NCBI RefSeq assembly: GCF_041261445.1 | Contig: NZ_JBGCCU010000030.1 | Location: 1 to 64,000, forward strand | Reading direction: 5' to 3' | From: Catenulispora sp. EB89 | GTDB taxonomy: Bacteria > Actinomycetota > Actinomycetes > Streptomycetales > Catenulisporaceae | DNA length: 64,000 nt | Shown: piece by piece, positions 43,126-51,928 of the stretch | How positions within the stretch are numbered: position 1 is the stretch's first letter | How the letters are laid out: every line of letters begins with the position of its first letter | Notes under the pieces: generated by a model | Seen by the model: only the letters and a program-made list of their open reading frames with translations | Databases searched by the model: none | Told to the model about the DNA's origin: nothing | Made by a program: the position numbers and the translations under genes

Positions 43126-44865
43126 ATGCCCCTCATGCGACGAGCCGCCGGCCTCTGGCGTCACGATGTGCTGGGGGTCCGCCTCGGCGCGCTCGTCATC
43201 GTCCTGGCCCCGCTCGCACTGACGATCGCCTACACCCTGGCCACCCGCGGGCTGTGGCTGCACCCTCCCGACAGCCGCTACTACCTGACCATGACCGCCC
43301 GCGACATGGGCCACCCGATCAGCGACGCCATCGCTCGCGCCCGGGCCGTCGCCAGCTGGCGCCTCGCGCCCTGGTACTTCGCCGGGAACGAACCCACCTG
43401 GCAGATGGTCAAGACGCGCGCGCTGTATCCGTTCCTGTCCATCCCATTCGTCTGGCTGACCGGCCTGAAGAACGGCACCATGTACGTCCCCTGCGCATCA
43501 GTCCTCGCGTTCTGCTGGATTACTGCGCGGGTTCTGCAACGCCTCTACGGCCCCGCGGTAGCAGCGCTCATCGCCGGGGCGTTCGGCCTGAGCACGACCG
43601 TGACCGGCCTCGTCTGGGCCACCACCGACGCACTCGCCTTAGCGCTGTCCGCAGTGCTCGTCGCCAACCTGCCCATCGAACGCCGCGTGAGCCGCGCGAA
43701 CCTGGTCTGGCTCGGCGCGGCCTGCGTCGCCCTGGCCCTGACCCGGCAGGTCGGCGTACTGGCGCCCGCGATGGGCGTCGCGGGCTGGGCCTGGGCACTG
43801 GTGCGGGAACGGACCTGGCGCAACCCCTGGCTTGGGGCGATGGCCGTCACGGTCGTCGTCACCGGGGGAATGCAGCTGACCCTGGGAATGGTCGCCCACG
43901 TCGACACCCAGGGCATCGTGACGCGCGATCAGTCCACCTTCGGCGGCGTCGTCAGCCAACTCCTGAGGAACGTACGTACGGTCACCACAGGCGACCTGAG
44001 CTATATGTGGAACGAAGACCGGCTCCTCTATGTGCTGCTCGGCACAGCCCTTCTCATGGCCCTGGTCCGCTTCACCAAAGACCTCGCAGCCACCTTCTGG
44101 GGAGCGCTGGCCGCCACATACGTCCTCACCGCAGGAGTCGGATACAGCGCGGGCATGCGCTACGAGATCATCATGTTCCCCGCCGCCGCAGTCGCCGCCG
44201 GCGGATTCGCCGCCTGGGCACTCGGCCAAATGGGCTCGCCATTCCCCTCCGTACGGGAACCCGAAGTAGAACCCGACCTGCGGCGCTCGCTATGGATTCC
44301 CCAACTGGTCGGGTGCGCAGTGCTGCTCGGCCTCTGCATCGGCGTCACCGCGGTCGGCGGATCCCGCTCCACGATCCCAACCCCTGCGTCGCCCTCCTTC
44401 CCCGCTGCGCAGGGCAGCCAGAAGTACGCAGTACGGCCCCTGGCCGAGCCCGGTGCGGAGGTAACGCTTAAAGCCGCGCTCACGCAGGCGCTCGCCATCC
44501 TGAGCAAGAAGGACACCACGCTCGAAGGTGCCTTCGACTGGGTCCACGACCTGAAGTACCGCGTATCCGGTCCCGGAGATCCGAACTACGCGCGCCGCGC
44601 GAAGGACGGAACCACCATCACCCGCGTCAACGCCATGAGCGGACCGGAACAGACCGCCTTCTCGCAGACGATCACCTTCCAGGGGACCGCGCAGCCGAGC
44701 ACCCTGGAGATCGACTCGCGCCAGACCACGACCTTCGGAGAAGACGTGGACTTCTCCGTCGAGGACAGCGCAGGGGTCCGGCACCAGGGCACGGCGACCA
44801 CGCTCTACCCGATCTGGTCCGCCACCGACCCGGGCTTGGTGACGGCGATCGTCTACGCTCCGTGA
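43126..44865 (+). CDS. Polytopic membrane protein, GT-C-like
   Basis: A 579-residue membrane protein with about ten helices in the first 400 residues and a soluble extracytoplasmic domain in the last 170. The first loop (LWLHPPDSRYYLTMTARDMG) has an Asp placed like the catalytic Asp of GT-C transferases. WATTDALALALSAVLVANL resembles the DUF6541/GT39-like core. It probably acts in surface-glycan assembly with its neighbours. It is divergent from the flippase fusion (78 bp between starts), and tsaE follows 28 bp downstream. Rare codons (ATA, GTA, CTA) are somewhat more frequent than in the housekeeping genes. Confidence 0.8.
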   Translation: MPLMRRAAGLWRHDVLGVRLGALVIVLAPLALTIAYTLATRGLWLHPPDSRYYLTMTARDMGHPISDAIARARAVASWRLAPWYFAGNEPTWQMVKTRALYPFLSIPFVWLTGLKNGTMYVPCASVLAFCWITARVLQRLYGPAVAALIAGAFGLSTTVTGLVWATTDALALALSAVLVANLPIERRVSRANLVWLGAACVALALTRQVGVLAPAMGVAGWAWALVRERTWRNPWLGAMAVTVVVTGGMQLTLGMVAHVDTQGIVTRDQSTFGGVVSQLLRNVRTVTTGDLSYMWNEDRLLYVLLGTALLMALVRFTKDLAATFWGALAATYVLTAGVGYSAGMRYEIIMFPAAAVAAGGFAAWALGQMGSPFPSVREPEVEPDLRRSLWIPQLVGCAVLLGLCIGVTAVGGSRSTIPTPASPSFPAAQGSQKYAVRPLAEPGAEVTLKAALTQALAILSKKDTTLEGAFDWVHDLKYRVSGPGDPNYARRAKDGTTITRVNAMSGPEQTAFSQTITFQGTAQPSTLEIDSRQTTTFGEDVDFSVEDSAGVRHQGTATTLYPIWSATDPGLVTAIVYAP

Positions 44866-44893
44866 CCTCCCCGGGGCCCGGTACGGTGGACCC

Positions 44894-45442
44894 ATGTCGG
44901 TGATCCCTGACCAAACCGGCCCCGGGCTGCCCGGGCCCGTCCTGGAGACCCCTGTCGCGACCGCAGGGGCCATGCAAGACCTCGGCCGGCGCCTCGGCGC
45001 GCGGCTGCGCCGCGGCGACCTCGTGGTGCTGACCGGCGACCTCGGCGCGGGCAAGACGACCTTCACCCAGGGCCTCGGGGACGGGCTCGGCGTGCGCGGC
45101 CCGATCACCTCGCCGACGTTCGTCATCGCGCACGTGCACCCCTCGCTCGCCGAGGGCGGGATCCCGCTGGTCCACGTCGACGCCTACCGGCTGGGGTCCC
45201 TGGACGAGCTCGACGACCTGGACCTGGACGCCGACGTCGAGCAGTCCGTGACGGTCGTCGAATGGGGCGAGGGGAAGGCCGAGGTCCTGGCCGACGACCG
45301 GCTGGACATCGTCATCTCGCGGGAGTTCGCCGAGGAGCTCGACGAGCCCGGCGACTCCGACGTGCGCTGGGTGGTGCTGCGCGGGATCGGCGAGCGGTGG
45401 ACCGACGCCGACCTGGCCGGGCTTGAGGACCGGGAGCAGTAG
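44894..45442 (+). CDS. tsaE: tRNA t6A biosynthesis ATPase TsaE
   Basis: A 182-residue P-loop ATPase. The Walker A GDLGAGKTTFTQGL and the following ITSPTFVIAH and HVDAYRLGSLDEL are diagnostic. The Walker B-like VTVVEWGE is present. TsaE works with TsaB and TsaD to install threonylcarbamoyl at A37 of ANN-decoding tRNAs; it resets the TsaBD complex by ATP hydrolysis. The related genes tsaB, rimI and tsaD start 776 bp further on, interrupted by a gene on the opposite strand. Confidence 0.95.
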   Translation: MSVIPDQTGPGLPGPVLETPVATAGAMQDLGRRLGARLRRGDLVVLTGDLGAGKTTFTQGLGDGLGVRGPITSPTFVIAHVHPSLAEGGIPLVHVDAYRLGSLDELDDLDLDADVEQSVTVVEWGEGKAEVLADDRLDIVISREFAEELDEPGDSDVRWVVLRGIGERWTDADLAGLEDREQ

Positions 45443-45548
45443 CAGGCAGGCTGACCGCGCGGTCGGCGTGGCGCAGTGCCGTGCGGTGTGGTCGCTGTGG
45501 TCGGTGCCGTGAGGTGCGATGCAGCGCCTCAGGCTCTTCGCCCGGCGC

Positions 45549-46190
45549 CTACGGCACCACGACGACCGCAGTCCCCTTCACCGTCGCGAACTGCCACACC
45601 GCCTGCGCGTCGTTCTGCGTCAGCCGCACGCCGCCGGTCTTCGTCCCCGAGGCCGGCTTGGACGGCAACTGGTCGCCCGGCAGCGAGGCGATCGCGTCGA
45701 AGGCGAACTCGTTCTCCCCGCTCTTCTTCGAACCCCACAGCACCTCGTACTGCACGGCGGCGCCGTCAGCGCCCTGGTGCGTGGCGTACCACTTCGAGAC
45801 CTCGTAGTTGCCCGCGTCCGGCGTCACCGTGCCCGGGACGGCCTGCGCGCTCAGCTGCACCTTCTCGTCGGCGCCGACCAGCCAGATGCGCGACTTGGAC
45901 AGGCTGTAGACCACACGCTTGCCCTTGCCGCTGGACGCCGGCAGCGCCAGCGCCGGGTCCGGAGCCGGCGCGACCGTCTGGCCGGACTGGTTCGTGGAGA
46001 CCACCGGCTGCTTGGCGGCGACCACCGCGGCCGGCGCCTTGTCCGGGGCCGAACCGTTCGCCTGCACGGCCAGCACGCCCACGCCGACCAGGGCCGCGGC
46101 TGTGATCACGGCGACCGATGCCATCGGGTTGACGCGGCTGCGCCGCGCCCGCGCGCTGGCGCGCGGGGCGTTCTGCTGCTGGCTGGTCAT
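45549..46190 (-). CDS. Degenerate L,D-transpeptidase-like exported protein
   Basis: A 213-residue protein with a basic N terminus (ARARRSRVNP) and one hydrophobic helix (MASVAVITAAALVGVGVLAV), so it is exported or membrane-anchored. The C-terminal domain follows the YkuD fold pattern (KSRIWLVGADEKVQL ... NYEVSKWYA ... GVRLTQNDAQAVWQF ... GTAVVVV). The catalytic HGC is replaced by TGG (GTKTGGVRLT), and no active-site His or Cys remains, so it cannot be an active transpeptidase of the known type. It might bind peptidoglycan. It sits antisense between tsaE and tsaB. Confidence 0.8.
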   Translation of the reverse strand: MTSQQQNAPRASARARRSRVNPMASVAVITAAALVGVGVLAVQANGSAPDKAPAAVVAAKQPVVSTNQSGQTVAPAPDPALALPASSGKGKRVVYSLSKSRIWLVGADEKVQLSAQAVPGTVTPDAGNYEVSKWYATHQGADGAAVQYEVLWGSKKSGENEFAFDAIASLPGDQLPSKPASGTKTGGVRLTQNDAQAVWQFATVKGTAVVVVP

Positions 46191-46218
46191 GGGTCGTATG
46201 GTGCCAGAAAGATAGGCT

Positions 46219-46881
46219 GTGCGGGTGCTCCTGCTCGCGTTCGACACCGCCACCCCGGCCATCACCGTCGCCCTGCACGACGGCGCGCACGTCCTCGCCG
46301 AGTCCACCACCGTGGACGCCCGGCGCACCGGGGAACTCCTCGCACCCGGCATCACCGCGGTCCTGACCGCCGCCGGACGTAAACCGGAGGAGCTCACAGG
46401 AGTCGCCGTCGGAGTCGGGCCCGGCCCCTTCACCGGACTGCGCGTGGGATTGGTCACGGCGCGCGCCCTGGGCGACGCCCTCGGCATCCCGGTGCACGGC
46501 GTGTGCACCCTCGACGTGGTCGCTTATCAGACCGAGAGTGCAGAGCCCTTCGCAGTCGCCACGGACGCGCGCCGCAAAGAGGTCTACTGGGCGCAGTACA
46601 CGGACTACCTCACCCGCTCGTCCGAACCGGACGTGGCGCACCCCGCTCTCATCGCCGAGCGCCTCGCCGGACTTCAGATCGCGGGGGAGGGCGCGCTCCT
46701 CTACCCGGAGGCGTTCCCTAAGGCGATCGCGCCCCGCCACCCCTCCGCTGCGGCTCTGGCGGAACTCACTATCAAGCGTCTGCAGAGCGACCCCGACGCC
46801 CTCCTGTTCCCGGAGCCGCTGTACCTGCGCCGCCCGGACGCCGTGGAGCCGGGCACCCGCAAGCGTGTCTCCACAAGCTGA
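46219..46881 (+). CDS. tsaB: tRNA t6A biosynthesis protein TsaB
   Basis: A 220-residue ASKHA-fold protein: MRVLLLAFDTATPAITVALH at the N terminus, then GVAVGVGPGPFTGLRVGL and FAVATDARRKEVYWAQY. TsaB lacks its own catalytic metal site and forms a heterodimer with TsaD. It starts with GTG at 46219. The rimI gene follows 16 bp downstream and tsaD overlaps rimI, giving a tight operon. Confidence 0.95.
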   Translation: MRVLLLAFDTATPAITVALHDGAHVLAESTTVDARRTGELLAPGITAVLTAAGRKPEELTGVAVGVGPGPFTGLRVGLVTARALGDALGIPVHGVCTLDVVAYQTESAEPFAVATDARRKEVYWAQYTDYLTRSSEPDVAHPALIAERLAGLQIAGEGALLYPEAFPKAIAPRHPSAAALAELTIKRLQSDPDALLFPEPLYLRRPDAVEPGTRKRVSTS

Positions 46882-46897
46882 CGGCGTGGAGACCGTC

Positions 46898-47368
46898 ATG
46901 GCCCCGACGTTGCGCCCGTTCCGCTGGTGGGACATCGAGCCGGCGCGCCGGATAGAGCTGGACCTGTTCCCCGAGGACCCCTGGTCCGTGGAGATGTTCT
47001 GGTCCGAGCTCGCCGACGTCCCGCACTCGCGCTACTACGTCATCGCCGAGCAGGAAGGTGAGATCGCCGGATACGCGGGCCTGATGGCCCAGCCCGGCGC
47101 CGCCCCCGGCACGCTCGAGGGCTGGGTCCAGAACATCGCGGTGGCCCGCGCGCACCAGGGCCGGGGACTCGGGGCGGTCCTCCTCCAAGCGCTTCTGGAC
47201 GAGGCTCTCCGCAGGAAGTGCGTAGAGGTCTGGCTGGAGGTGCGGACAGACAACGACTCCGCGCAGCGCCTCTACGTCCGCCACGGCTTCGAGCCGGCGG
47301 GCATCCGCCGCGGCTACTACCAGCCCGGCAACCACGACGCGCTGATCATGAGGAAGGCAATGGCGTGA
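46898..47368 (+). CDS. rimI: Ribosomal-protein-S18-alanine N-acetyltransferase
   Basis: A 156-residue GNAT. Motif A is [28 protein letters not shown], followed by [33 protein letters not shown]. Size and context between tsaB and tsaD fit RimI, which acetylates the N terminus of ribosomal protein S18 and in some bacteria other proteins. ATG 46898 has GGAG 8 nt upstream. Its last codon overlaps the GTG start of tsaD (GTGA). Confidence 0.92.
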   Translation: MAPTLRPFRWWDIEPARRIELDLFPEDPWSVEMFWSELADVPHSRYYVIAEQEGEIAGYAGLMAQPGAAPGTLEGWVQNIAVARAHQGRGLGAVLLQALLDEALRRKCVEVWLEVRTDNDSAQRLYVRHGFEPAGIRRGYYQPGNHDALIMRKAMA

Positions 47369-48414
47369 CGGCACTGAACGACGGACCTCTGGTCCTCGGC
47401 TTCGAGACCTCCTGCGACGAGACCGGCGTCGGCATCGTGCGGGGCAACACCCTGCTGGCCGACGCCGTGGCCTCCAGCGTGGACGAGCACGCGCGCTTCG
47501 GCGGCGTCGTCCCCGAGGTCGCCAGCCGCGCGCACCTGGAAGCGATGGTCCCGACGGTGCAGCGGGCCCTGAGCGACGCCGGCGTGGCGCTGTCCGACAT
47601 CGACGCGATCGCCGTCACCGCCGGCCCCGGCCTGGCCGGAGCGCTCCTGGTCGGCACCGCCGCGGCGAAGGCCTACGCCCTGGCCCTGAACAAGCCGATC
47701 TACGGCGTCAACCACCTGGCCGCACACATCTGCGTGGACCAGCTCGAACACGGCCCACTCCCCGAAGGCTGCGTCGCCATGCTGGTCTCCGGCGGCCACT
47801 CCTCCCTGCTGTTCGTCCCCGACGTCACCGGCGACGTCCGGCCCCTGGGCCAGACCATCGACGACGCCGCCGGCGAGGCCTTCGACAAGGTGGCCCGCGT
47901 CCTAGGCCTGGGCTTCCCCGGCGGCCCCCTGATCGACAAGGCGGCCCGCGAAGGCGACCCCGAAGCAATCGCCTTCCCCCGCGGCCTCACCGGCCCCCGC
48001 GACGCACCCCTGGACTTCTCCTTCTCCGGCCTCAAAACAGCCGTGGCGCGCTGGGTCGAACGCCGCGAACGCGCCGGCGAGAAGGTCCCCCTGGCCGACG
48101 TCGCCGCCTCCTTCCAGGAAGCCGTCGTGGACGTCCTCACCCGCAAAGCCATCCTCGCCTGCAAAGAGAACGGCGCAGAGTACCTCCTCATCGGCGGCGG
48201 CGTAGCAGCCAACTCCCGCCTCCGCATCCTGGCCGAGGAACGCGCAGCCAAGGCCGGCATCCAAGTCCGCGTCCCCCGCCCCGGCCTCTGCACAGACAAC
48301 GGCGCCATGGTCGCCGCCCTCGGCTCGGAACTAGTACGCCGCGGCCGCACCCCCTCCACCCTCGACTTCCCAGCCGATTCCTCCCAGCCGGTCGTAGAGG
48401 TGGTCGTCCGATGA
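47365..48414 (+). CDS. tsaD: tRNA N6-adenosine threonylcarbamoyltransferase
   Basis: A 349-residue TsaD/Kae1. Motifs: [32 protein letters not shown], the metal-binding HxxxH in [41 protein letters not shown] and the final [11 protein letters not shown] and CTDNGAMVA. It transfers the threonylcarbamoyl group to A37 with TsaB and TsaE. GTG 47365 overlaps the rimI stop. A small gene overlaps its own stop by 4 bp. Confidence 0.98.
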   Translation: MTALNDGPLVLGFETSCDETGVGIVRGNTLLADAVASSVDEHARFGGVVPEVASRAHLEAMVPTVQRALSDAGVALSDIDAIAVTAGPGLAGALLVGTAAAKAYALALNKPIYGVNHLAAHICVDQLEHGPLPEGCVAMLVSGGHSSLLFVPDVTGDVRPLGQTIDDAAGEAFDKVARVLGLGFPGGPLIDKAAREGDPEAIAFPRGLTGPRDAPLDFSFSGLKTAVARWVERRERAGEKVPLADVAASFQEAVVDVLTRKAILACKENGAEYLLIGGGVAANSRLRILAEERAAKAGIQVRVPRPGLCTDNGAMVAALGSELVRRGRTPSTLDFPADSSQPVVEVVVR

Positions 48415-48695
48415 GCACCAACAAGAACCAGTCCCTCATGTGGGAAGTCCGCTGCGAACCCGGCAAAGCAGCGGCCGTGGAGGAATGGGTCCGAGCGATC
48501 ATCGTCCCGCCCCTATGGGAGGACGAAGAGGTCGCCTCCTACAACGCCTACAGCTCCGTAGGCCAAGACGGCGAACGCGTAGTAGTGGTCATCGACTACC
48601 TAAGCGCCGCCCCCGCAACCCTCTCCGCAGAGCCCCCGCAGCACCTGATCGCCAGACCACCCCATGCCTGGGTCTTCCAACGCCTTGACGTGTGA
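48411..48695 (+). CDS. Small conserved hypothetical protein coupled to tsaD
   Basis: A 94-residue soluble protein starting [23 protein letters not shown] 48411 overlaps the tsaD stop as ATGA, so it is translationally coupled. The pattern ([17 protein letters not shown], then [10 protein letters not shown] and [10 protein letters not shown]) suggests a ferredoxin-like alpha-beta fold such as the dimeric alpha/beta barrels, but I do not recognise the family. Small genes sit at this spot in Streptomyces from memory. Codon use includes GTA, CTA and TAC more than neighbours. Confidence 0.8.
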   Translation: MSTNKNQSLMWEVRCEPGKAAAVEEWVRAIIVPPLWEDEEVASYNAYSSVGQDGERVVVVIDYLSAAPATLSAEPPQHLIARPPHAWVFQRLDV

Positions 48696-48766
48696 ATGTC
48701 CTCGAATTACCCGTCTTAAGCAACTCTTAAGGTTCCCCAGACGTCCTCCCTCAGTAGTGAAACCAG

Positions 48767-49993
48767 GTGGGCTCCCCAGAGCCCACCGGACCGAACTGGG
48801 GCAGAGGCGTGACGTACGAGGACCAAGAGCAACTCATAGGCTGCGGCTGCGAAGACCACGGCGCGATACCCACCGCACCGTCCATCAAGACACCCGCCGC
48901 CATCCCCAGCGTGCCTGCCGCCGCGACACCTAGCGCTTCCCCCGCTGCGACGCCCGGCGCCATCCCCGACGCGACTGCCGCTGCGACGTCCGGCGCTATC
49001 CGCGGCGCGATCCTCAGCGCGGTGCCCAGCGCAGTGCCCGGCGCGATGCCCGGTGCAGCCTCCGGGAACGGCTCCCGCCGCCGCTTCCTACGCACCGCCG
49101 CCGGCCTCGCCATAGCAGCGCCCACCCTCCTGGCCGCAGCCTGCAGCTCCTCATCCTCATCCCCGAAGCAGAACACCGCCGCCGGCACCACCCCCACCAC
49201 AGGCGCCCCGTCCACAGGCGGCACCCCCTCCCAGCCCCCCACCTCGCCCTCCAGCGCCACCACCGGCACCGGCGCCCTCCCCGGCCCCGAGACCGCCGAC
49301 GCGGCCCTCCTGGCGTCCCGCTACGACGGCCTGAAGCCCTTCGCCCCCGCCCCGCCGCCCCCCGCGACCAAGCCGGTGAACACGAACGTCGACCTCCCCC
49401 CAGTCATAAGCCACGTCCCCACCGACCAGAAGATCTGCTTCCTGACCATCGACGACGGAGCCGAGAAGGACCCCGCCTTCCTCCAGATGGTGAAGGACTT
49501 CCGCATACCCATAACGATGTTCCTGGCCGACTGCTTCATCCAGGACGACTACGCATACTTCACGCAGCTCCGCGACACCGGCTACTGCACCATCCAGAAC
49601 CACACCCTCCACCACCCCGACATGGTGACCCTCAACGCCCAACGCCAACTAGCGGAGGTCACAGGCCAACAGCAGAAGCTGGTGAAGAACTACAACACCC
49701 ACCCATACCTGTTCCGAGCACCCTTCGGAAACTCCAACAAAGCAACCCAAGAAGCCTGCAAGCAAAACGGCCTAAAAGCCATCTGCTACTGGCGAGCCTC
49801 GTTCCAAAAGCAAGGCTTCCAATGGCAAGCCGCCGACAAAAAGCTCCGCCCCGGCGACATCCTCCTAGCCCACTTCCGAGGCCCCAAAGCCAACGGCAAG
49901 GGCTGGCCCGAGATGCACGAACTGATGACCAACCTCTTCCGCATCGTCCAAGACCAGGGCTACACCTTCGCCCGCCTGGAGGACTACGTCTAG
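48767..49993 (+). CDS. Polysaccharide deacetylase-like lipoprotein
   Basis: About 408 residues. A twin-arginine signal, RRRFLRTAAGLAIAAPTLLAAAC, spans residues 104-126, with lipobox Cys 126. A Ser/Thr/Pro linker leads to a NodB-type domain (about 210-405): the TIDDG motif for the catalytic Asp and metal Asp, HTLHHPD for the metal His pair, FRAPFGNSN and GDILLAHF. It probably deacetylates or hydrolyses a surface glycan. The first 100 residues are an Ala/Pro repeat region rare in this family. ATG at 49046 would give a normal Tat signal and may be the real start; GTG 48767 and GTG 48809 are alternatives. Confidence 0.82.
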   Translation: MGSPEPTGPNWGRGVTYEDQEQLIGCGCEDHGAIPTAPSIKTPAAIPSVPAAATPSASPAATPGAIPDATAAATSGAIRGAILSAVPSAVPGAMPGAASGNGSRRRFLRTAAGLAIAAPTLLAAACSSSSSSPKQNTAAGTTPTTGAPSTGGTPSQPPTSPSSATTGTGALPGPETADAALLASRYDGLKPFAPAPPPPATKPVNTNVDLPPVISHVPTDQKICFLTIDDGAEKDPAFLQMVKDFRIPITMFLADCFIQDDYAYFTQLRDTGYCTIQNHTLHHPDMVTLNAQRQLAEVTGQQQKLVKNYNTHPYLFRAPFGNSNKATQEACKQNGLKAICYWRASFQKQGFQWQAADKKLRPGDILLAHFRGPKANGKGWPEMHELMTNLFRIVQDQGYTFARLEDYV

Positions 49994-51218
49994 GCCCCGC
50001 GCCCCTACCGAGGCTGCCGCCCCGTCTCCGCCGCCCGAGGCTGCCGCCCCGTCTCCGCCGCCCGAGGCTGCCGCTCCGCCCCCACCGCTCCACCGAAGCC
50101 GCGCCCCCACCGAAGGCCGCCGCCCCGCTCTCGCCGCCCGAGGCCGCCGCCCCGCCTCCGCCGCTCCGCCGAAGCCGCTGCCCACGGCTGACGCACCGCC
50201 GAAGCTGCCCCGGGTCGGTCGCCTCCACTTCCGTCGCCCCGCCGCCGCACTGGCCTGAAGCCGCCTCCCGCCGCCCGAAGGCCCGCCCACCGAGGCTGCC
50301 TCCGCCGCTCCGCCGCCTACTCCCGCCGCCCGAAGGCCCGCCCACCGAGGCTGCCTCCGCCGCTCCGCCGCCTACTCTCGCCGCCCGAAGGCGCTCCCGC
50401 CCGCCGACGCCTTCGCCCACCGCTCGCCCGAAACTGCTTCTAACGCCCGAAGCCGCCGCCCACCTGCCGCCGCCCATTCGCCGAGCCCGCGCACGCACCG
50501 ACCCACTTGCCGATGCCGCCCTCCTCCCGCGCAAGCGTCGCTCCGCCTACCGAAGCCGCCCGGCAAGCAGCGCGGCCCGCCACCGCCCCGTTCGCTGAGC
50601 CCCAGCCTTCCGTCACTGGAGCAACGCCACCCCTCTTGCGGCCGACCGACCCACTCCGACCCGCCGCACCACACCCACGAGCCGGCCATGTTCGTTCATG
50701 CTCTGCGCCGCGCCGCAACTCGGCATCGCGGCACCCACCCAGCACCGCGCTCCTCATCTGGCCCGTGCCTGGTTCCCCCCCCGGTACCGCAGCTCCCGCT
50801 CTTCCCAACGATCCGGTCCCGCACTGCGCCTGATCGCCGCCCTGCTCTGCCCCGCCAGGCCGCGTCCTCGCCGCGAGGCGTCGCCCCTCGCGCAACGCCA
50901 TTCCTGCCGACCTCGCCCGCCAGCCGCGTACCCAAACTCACCCAACGTGCCGAAGCCCCCGAGCCATCCGGCATCATCCATTCGGCCTCGTCGATTCCGC
51001 GTAGCCCTTATACGCACAACATCAGATGTCCAACTTGCCCGAATCGCGAAGTATGGACATGTCCCCGGCGGCAGTGTCACGGCGCATAGCCGCTGGGAAC
51101 CGACGGCCGACAACGCTCGTCAGCGCGGACAGAGCTCACCGCGCGGGCGGGCGCCATCGGACGTCGTGCCCTCGGGCGGTCCCAGACCGCCCGTCTGCTC
51201 GGTGGAAGGGGAGAAAAT
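49994..51218. other. 1.2-kb gene-free, purine-poor low-complexity region
   Basis: The plus strand from 49994 to about 50950 is strongly C-rich and poor in G and A (repeats of CCGCCGC, CCGAAGCC, CCCGAGGCTGCCGC). Open frames on both strands here encode only simple Arg/Pro/Ala or Gly/Ser/Arg sequence, with no ribosome binding sites or known folds, so I treat it as non-coding. The last 200 bp are more even in composition. It separates the deacetylase-like gene from the groES control region. Confidence 0.7.
50266..50393. repeat. 55-bp tandem repeat, 2.3 copies
   Basis: Copies start at 50266, 50321 and 50376; the first two are identical over 55 bp and the third diverges after about 17 bp. Shorter 27-28-bp direct repeats (ACCGAGGCTGCCGCCCCGTC) lie at 50008-50075. 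They mark recent slippage or recombination in this region. Confidence 0.9.
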
Positions 51219-51330
51219 GCCCTGGACACTGGTCAGTGTCCAGGGCGGGGGAGCTCCCCCACCATCGAGCAGTCCCGGGGCCGGCGCGCCGGCCCCGGGA
51301 GGGCAACCCACCGTCCGGCCCCGCGGACGG
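51219..51330. promoter_or_regulatory. Four consecutive palindromes upstream of groES
   Basis: (1) 51219-51246: GCCCTGGACACTG and its complement around GT. (2) 51247-51260: GGGGGAGCTCCCCC. (3) 51273-51300: a perfect 28-bp palindrome whose left half is TCCCGGGGCCGGCG. (4) 51311-51330: CCGTCCG-6 nt-CGGACGG. There is no T tract. They lie 70-180 bp upstream of the CIRCE box. Function unknown; they could be protein-binding sites, cruciforms or RNA hairpins. Confidence 0.8.
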
Positions 51331-51398
51331 CCAACGGGGGTGCTTGCGCCGCCCGGTATGTCGGCGTGCCATAGTGGAGTCGCTTTTGCGACCCGCCC

Positions 51399-51440
51399 CT
51401 GGCACTCCACTTGACCGAGTGCTAAAGGCCCGCCTAGTCT
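51399..51440 (+). promoter_or_regulatory. groES promoter with overlapping CIRCE operator
   Basis: CIRCE: CTGGCACTC (51399-51407), 9 bp, GAGTGCTAA (51417-51425), matching the HrcA consensus in 16 of 18 positions. The -35 TTGACC (51411-51416) lies in its spacer and the -10 TAGTCT is at 51435-51440, 18 bp apart. HrcA binding would block RNA polymerase; heat relieves it. This gives a leader of about 120 nt. Confidence 0.9.
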
Positions 51441-51444
51441 CGCT

Positions 51445-51471
51445 TTGGCACCCTCGCACCGAGAGTGCCAG
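51445..51471 (+). promoter_or_regulatory. Second, weaker CIRCE element
   Basis: TTGGCACCC (51445-51453), 9 bp, GAGTGCCAG (51463-51471): 7 of 9 matches to consensus in each half and correct spacing. It lies around the expected transcription start, so HrcA could bind both sites. Tandem CIRCE boxes are known upstream of some actinobacterial groES genes. Confidence 0.75.
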
Positions 51472-51562
51472 CGCGATACGGCCGGACCCTGGCACCCGCG
51501 ACGACAGGTTCCGCAACCAGTTCCCATCGCCGATCCGTCACGCGAACGAAAGGTCACACATC

Positions 51563-51859
51563 GTGGCTACCGTTGCCATCAAGCCGCTCGAGGACCGCGT
51601 CGTCGTCAAGCCGCTCGACGCCGAGCAGACCACCGCCTCCGGCCTCGTCATCCCGGACACCGCCAAGGAGAAGCCGCAGGAGGGCGTCGTCCTGGCCGTG
51701 GGCCCGGGCCGCTGGGAGGACGGCAAGCGCGTCGAGCTCGACGTCAAGGAGGGCGACATCGTCCTCTACAGCAAGTACGGCGGCACCGAGGTCAAGTACA
51801 ACAACGAGGAGTACCTCGTTCTGTCGGCGCGCGACCTGCTCGCGATCGTCAACAAGTAG
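51563..51859 (+). CDS. groES: Co-chaperonin GroES
   Basis: A 98-residue GroES. It begins [20 protein letters not shown], has the mobile loop around [19 protein letters not shown], and ends [16 protein letters not shown]. It caps the GroEL ring. GTG 51563 is the start, supported by the conserved N terminus and by AAAGGTCA upstream; the frame is open further back but not conserved. It is cotranscribed with groEL, 151 bp downstream, under CIRCE control. Confidence 0.98.
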   Translation: MATVAIKPLEDRVVVKPLDAEQTTASGLVIPDTAKEKPQEGVVLAVGPGRWEDGKRVELDVKEGDIVLYSKYGGTEVKYNNEEYLVLSARDLLAIVNK

Positions 51860-51928
51860 CACCCGCCCGTCGCCCGGCCACCGCCCCAGGTGGAGCGCGA
51901 CGCGCCGCAGTACTTGATGAGCTGCATT

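Noticed and set aside
46538-46897. Upstream extension of rimI within tsaB
   Set aside because: It is out of frame with tsaB and only Arg/Ser-rich; ATG 46898 has a ribosome binding site and the GNAT fold begins there.
49659-51414. Minus-strand 291-residue Gly/Arg-rich frame and plus-strand Pro/Arg-rich frames
   Set aside because: They overlap the deacetylase or groES control region and reflect low-complexity DNA; no domain or start signal.
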